Assembly: GCA_029948255.1 (NCBI GenBank)
Contig: JALIZF010001224.1
Location: forward strand, 62,001-126,000
Direction: 5' to 3'
Source of the DNA: Telmatactis stephensoni
Lineage: Eukaryota; Cnidaria; Anthozoa; Actiniaria; Isophelliidae
DNA length: 64,000 nt
Shown here: one piece after another, positions 25,404 through 64,000 of the stretch
How positions within the stretch are numbered: position 1 is the first letter of the stretch
Layout: each line of letters begins with the position of its first letter
Position numbers and translations under genes: made by a program
Notes under the pieces: generated by a model
The model's input: the letters and a program-made list of their open reading frames with translations, nothing else
The model's database searches: none
What the model was told of the DNA's origin: nothing

Positions 25404-25740
25404 GTAAGTTTGTTAAACTAAGTTTTGATTTCAGAAAACATTCTCTTTTCATGCAATTTAGAATAAATTAGAACTCGTAAAGTTTTCAATGATTACAATT
25501 TTTTTTAAACAATTTATTCTAAATTGCACTCAAACTTTTGACCATGTGATTACATATACACATTTTTTCATGTTTTTTATTATTAGGAAATCATATATAT
25601 GGTTTTCTCATGGGATTTGGAAGAAATTTGAACTCGATCATGGGATTTAAGACGAAAATTAAACTGCATCCGGTTACTAAAACAGCCCAAAAAACAGCCC
25701 AACCGGGAATTATGAATTATCATGGCGCGCGCGGTATTAA

Positions 25741-26595
25741 TTAAGGTAGTTCCGGACACTTGCTACTGCGCATCTCCCGCGCGCATTCGAGCGCGTGCAC
25801 TTTTATTAGAGAGCATTGGTATTACCGTGGGGAGTCTGGACACTAGTAAGCGAACGATTGAAAGTGAAGAAACTCTAACTTTAGTGGAGAAAAATAGCAT
25901 TTTGTCATCAAAATACCGGAAAAATTTTAACTATGAAATCTTGTGTACTGTATAATGTAGGTATTCAGCCTCGAATTTTTAAATTTGATTAATATTATTT
26001 ATCGAAAAAGCCGGTGAGAAAATTGCTAAAATGGTGACATTTGGAGTTCGTTTTCAGCGTATTTTTCTCTTTTCTGCTTCTCTAACTCTTGAAATAATAC
26101 GGTGACCCCCTGTTTTATTCTTTTCATTTGAAGCTAGATATCGTATTCTTTCGATTTAGTGCGGAAAAAAAAAATTTCATAGTTAAAATTGTCATGAATT
26201 TTCAACATTTTTACAACTACACACGCATATAACTCCTCCGAATTGCAAGCAATTTCGCTTCTAGAATTTAATTTTCACGTCACTTTCAAAAGATTGGATG
26301 GATTTTTTATCAAGGTATGTCTCCTAGATTCAACAACTACCGTTTAATGCAGTTTTCTGTTTTTCTTTGTTAAATCCAATCGAGTAATTCGAATTTATTG
26401 ACGGAATCAGATTTTCGGCAAAAACGCGCGGAAAACTGAAAAATCCCTCCTTTTTGACGCCTTATATCTCCATATAACTAATACGGGGACCCCCTTCTTT
26501 TTTTTCATTATTTGAATACCCTAACAATAAACTTCAAATGACAGAATTTTTAAAAAAATTCATTGAAGATTTGGGAAGATCCGGTACTACCTTAA
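25741..26595. mobile_element. Nested TTAA-flanked non-autonomous element
   Basis: Ends TTAAGGTAGTTCCGG and CCGGTACTACCTTAA match 14 of 15 in inverted orientation and include TTAA at each edge. The interior is AT-rich and non-coding, with GGTGACCCCC-like words at 26.10 and 26.48 kb. Confidence 0.7.
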
Positions 26596-26764
26596 GAAGT
26601 TTCCCTCTCTTATTTATGCTCTCTTGGTTGTTCTGATCATCGTGGAATTTTGGGAATGCTGCGCTGTGCCTTTGTTGACCGCTAGCTCGTCCCAGTCTCA
26701 TTCCCCATTCCTCATTCCTCTATTCCCCATTCCCCATTCCTCATTCCCGGTTTTAGTAACATCC

Positions 26765-28600
26765 TAGTGAAATTCCATCATGAATTAGCATGAATAGTGA
26801 GGAAAACCGAATATAAGTGTACCGAGTTATGGGCAGTTTCGTCGCAGGCTAAGGACATCAAGGGGCCAAATTAATTTTAGAGGGGACTTTTTTCAAGTTC
26901 GAGCAGTGAACGACAAAAACTGCTGAGTCGAAGAATAGCTGTTGTACAAAACTAAAATCATTTCTGCCAAGAAGTTTAAGTTGTTAGTTTGTAACTTAGT
27001 TTTGGCTGATGAAAGTTGAATCAGTGTTAATCCAATTGCGAAAATTTGGATCGAAAATGAGGTTTAGGCTTTCATTTGCTGTTTTCTTTATATTCAGCTT
27101 GAAAAAGCTTAATCCCAACACAACTTCAAGAAAGTCTTTGTACAATTCAAAATTCCGTTTTAAACAGGTATTTTATCTTGGTACATCAGTTCTTAACCGG
27201 TAGAAAAAGGATTTGAGTGTTAATCCAGAATAAAACTCGCACGGTCTAGTTTTTGGCGCTTTTCGCCATTATTGCTCGTCATGGAAAAAATCTCCTCTTA
27301 ATTAACGCGAGTTTTGGAAGGGACGTTTACTTGAAGACTGGAGCAAGAATGTATTACACACCAATCTATTTTCTACCTGGGCCGGACGAAATGAAGATAC
27401 TTTCGTTTCGAGCTGAAATTCCTCCTGTGTCCATAAGGATTAAATATTTATATTTTGGTAAAACGGCACAAAAATGATAGATAAAAACAAAAATAACCTG
27501 GAAAGAATTTAACAGTTTATTGTTTACAGTAGATATTGAATTTTAAACAAATATATTTAATTGCAAATGTTGGCAATCATTTCCCATTACAAGTTATATA
27601 ATCAATTAACTTCCCATTACAATAATATATAATCTAACACTAAATCCATACCACCATAACTACAATAAGAATATATATTCAAAAATCCCAAAATACCCAA
27701 TTAGAATATCCAACATGAAATTGCCAAGAATACACTATCTATATCCATGTGGGTTTTGCATATCTCCACATACAATGAAATGAAATAAAATAGGGAATCG
27801 GTCAAACAAGTGCTTGTTACCCGAACGGGATGGCTATCTAGTTTGGGTATTAAAAACCTAAATTATGAGCATTTTATTAGCGTCACTTTAAACAAAAGAC
27901 TAAACAATTAAAAAATGTTTCCCTTCTAACTAGTCTTCTAAGATAACACATGAATACATTGAGACCTCGAGTGATTTCATTTAACCAGCGAAATAACATT
28001 ACTAACGTGCAATAGTCAAATAGAGACAAACGAAAACAGAATAATCCGTGCTAATTTGTACTGAACTTAAAATGTATTTCACGGGTTATACCAACGTTTG
28101 CAATAATTATGCGCCCCGCCAAACGAAAGTCTGGACTGGGAAGCGATCGATAGGAAACCACAGTCTTAACTGTCTAAACACTTTGTTGGCTTCATGGTAG
28201 CCTAACGCTCAGTGCCCAGTCAAAGCTTTGTCTAGCGGAGCACGTAATTGTGCAAACCGCTTTGATAAGTAACACCATTCTACACTAATCAAACTAGCAC
28301 AATCTGGGTCCGGTTGTCGGAAAGTCGATTAACACTAATCCTGGGTTAAAATGAATGTTTTTTTTCTTGAGATTTAATCCTGGGTGTCAACGCTAATCGT
28401 CTTTCGAACTACATTAGAGCGTTACCCAAAACTACAAATCTTTATATATTTTTTTACACAACCTTTTCTTTTTTTTAACGTTTTATTTATTTTAGTTTTC
28501 TCTTTTTTTGGTGTTTGTAAGCGATCCTTAAAAAATAGTTTAGCCATAAAAATAGCCAGGAAAATATCTAATTCTAACGATATTTCAAAAATAATTGTTG
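26765..28600. other. No gene recognised
   Basis: Only short frames with no motifs are visible. A 74-codon plus-strand frame at 27.25-27.48 kb starts on a non-ATG codon and shows nothing recognisable. Confidence 0.45.
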
Positions 28601-28679
28601 ACATGAAAATGAACAAATGAACACCATTAAAGGTACGTATATTACCTTCTTGGTAGTAAGAAAATATAAGTGTTGTTAG

Positions 28680-28848
28680 GGCTGGTTCTCACTAGTAATG
28701 CAAGCATTATCGCAAGCAACATACGCAGACTCAGTAGGGTACTGCTCATTAGCGGTGCTTGTCTTTTCTCACACCTCGGTGATAAATGCAGTACTGAGTC
28801 TGCGTATGTTGCTTGCACTTATGCTTGCGTCGCTAGTGAGAATCAGTC
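28680..28848. repeat. Palindromic MITE
   Basis: GGCTGGTTCTCACTAGT at the left and CTAGTGAGAATCAGTC at the right, with CAAGCAACATACGCAGACTCAGT pairing inside. It is about 169 bp. Confidence 0.8.
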
Positions 28849-29331
28849 GAAAGAAAACTTACCCCAAATTCTAAGGCTTTAGACACAGGCTAGGTTTTAC
28901 AAAGTTCAATAGGATTCAAACCTTCCATTGAACATCAAAGGTTGTTTTGACTGATTTTACCAGTGACATAAATATAATGGCAAGCCACACGCAGGTCCAG
29001 TGGCACGATCATAGATGTAATAAACCACATGCACTGCTTGCGCTTATGCTTATATCCCTGAGTAAACCAACCACGAGAATATGTCCAAGAATTATACAGG
29101 GGAGGATTTTCATAAAAGAATGTAAATTATAATCAATACATAATATTGAAAACCTATTTCTCGTTGAAACCTAAGGGTAGGGGTATTGGGTACGAAAACT
29201 TTTGTGTCCCATAGATCACACCCCTTAAAACACTAAAACTGGGGAAACAGAGAGTAACCTACCTCCTCCTATATAATTAATGAACAGAGGCTAGACGCCA
29301 CTTTAAGAATATTTAATCCACTTAATGTTGT

Positions 29332-62963
<33,632 letters not shown>

Positions 62964-64000
62964 CTATACAATAATGACCACATAACAGTCAATGACATAA
63001 TTCATACACTGATACTTTAAAGGTCTAACTTGTAGCAAGCATGAGGCAAGTTGCATTGCTGATGAAATCACAATTATATTATAAGTGCTGGCAAAAAGGA
63101 AGATGCTAGCAACTCTCTTTGCAACTCGCAACACAATTCTTTCTTGCTAGCACATACTTTGCAGCTTGCATCACAACTCTTGCTTTGCAATATTGCAAAA
63201 AGTAGAAGCTTCTGCAACTGCAACTCTTCTGCAACATTGCATTGCAATGGCACTGCATTGCAAATAATTGCAAGAAAATTGCCTCAGGAGATAGGGCCTT
63301 AAAGGAAAAACAAGGACAATAATAATCTGTCAGCACACTTTTCTAACTTGTAGATTTAATGTTTCAAGTTTATTAAATTTGATTGCAAATTTCAGTACTC
63401 ACTTAACCTGCAAATATTATTGCACTAGTCAAGACAGATTAGGATGATTGTCTAGTGTTGTACTATAATATTAAATACAAGGTAGAATACAAACTCTCAT
63501 TTTCTGATTTACATTTTTAATTTCTTCCCATTAGAATAATTCAGCACAGGAATGGCAAGAAATCTGCCATAGAGACTCTAGCTTGATGAGCAAATTATGC
63601 CAGAAATCTATATTATGGTGTGACTGACAACTATGTACATTTTACATGCATTATATGACCTTTATTTCCTTGCTCGCACACTTAATAAATTCTTTGAATC
63701 CAGATTTGTATAGATTTTGCCATATTTGTCCTAATTCAAAATGGCGGACAACAGCATACTTGGGCTTCCTGTGGCCATGACAACAAAATTTCCATAATTT
63801 CCATGAATCTCCTTTTTGCTAATGACTTTTTACCTATTCAAATAATTAGTCAGAATACTATGTACCTTATTCCAACAAAAGAATACATTGTAGTATATGG
63901 GTGTAATTCTTTAAAGGGGTAGTTGGATGAAAATAAATTAAAATTGGAAATGACTTGAAATGTAGTGAAACCTATCTGTACGACTCCCAATAATCACCAA
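62964..64000. other. Upstream intron of the collagen gene; nothing identified
   Basis: No signal-peptide exon, promoter or Gly-X-Y segment is visible. GCAACTCGCAAC-type words near 63.1-63.25 kb form a weak degenerate repeat. Confidence 0.5.

Larger units (their letters stand above)
24968..26760. mobile_element. 1.8 kb TIR element with about 100-bp ends
   Basis: The left end (GTTACTAAAACCAGGAATG..., to about 25065) and right end (26651-26760) are inverted copies. Each contains GGAATGAGGAATGGGG repeats and a GCGAGCTAGTGGTCAAC-like word. No transposase is seen. The interior holds a CpG-rich promoter-like patch and a nested element at 25,741-26,595. Confidence 0.75.

Overview
This window looks like nuclear DNA from an anthozoan cnidarian, most likely a stony coral. 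It is AT-rich and intron-rich, and it carries many short palindromic transposon relics (MITEs), tRNA-derived SINEs, a CR1/Jockey-type LINE stub and hammerhead/Penelope-type relics. The genus is inference. The two genes I recognise are conserved animal genes, so they do not fix the species.

Layout. (1) 1-6.5 kb: no gene seen, only scattered repeats. (2) 6.5-14.9 kb, plus strand: a three-coding-exon gene for a NALF/FAM155/NLF-1-type NALCN-channel auxiliary factor of 265 residues, with a 6.7 kb first coding intron. (3) 15-29 kb: a repeat-rich stretch with two GTTGGC-rich TIR elements, a LINE fragment with target-site duplication, a nested TIR element, and two CpG-rich spots that resemble promoters with possible first exons. 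(4) 29.3-63.0 kb, minus strand: a type IV collagen alpha-chain gene. It runs from a cysteine-rich 7S-type exon at 62.9 kb to a double-C4 NC1 domain at 29.3-30.5 kb. I resolve 40 coding exons whose splice phases agree from end to end (6,084 bp, about 2,027 residues). The signal-peptide exon must lie beyond 63 kb, probably outside the window.

The most unusual feature is in the collagen IV gene. Two exons at 36.2-36.9 kb encode a complete von Willebrand factor A domain with an intact MIDAS motif, set inside the triple-helical region. Collagen exons lie on both sides and all junctions are in phase. A second non-collagenous exon of 76 residues sits at 32.85-33.08 kb, and the NC1 domain has a basic C-terminal tail. 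The N-terminal half of the gene is built from tiny exons (27-117 bp) that start with whole Gly codons. The C-terminal half has large exons that split the Gly codon.

The collagen introns are loaded with mobile DNA. One intron holds a well-formed hammerhead ribozyme (37,938-38,015, minus strand) with a palindromic stem III. Another holds a Penelope-like GIY-YIG 3' remnant with a decayed hammerhead-like core. A third holds a 2.1 kb TIR element full of GCATAATATGC-like words. All gene models were read by eye from splice signals, reading frame and family motifs; no alignment or expression data were available.
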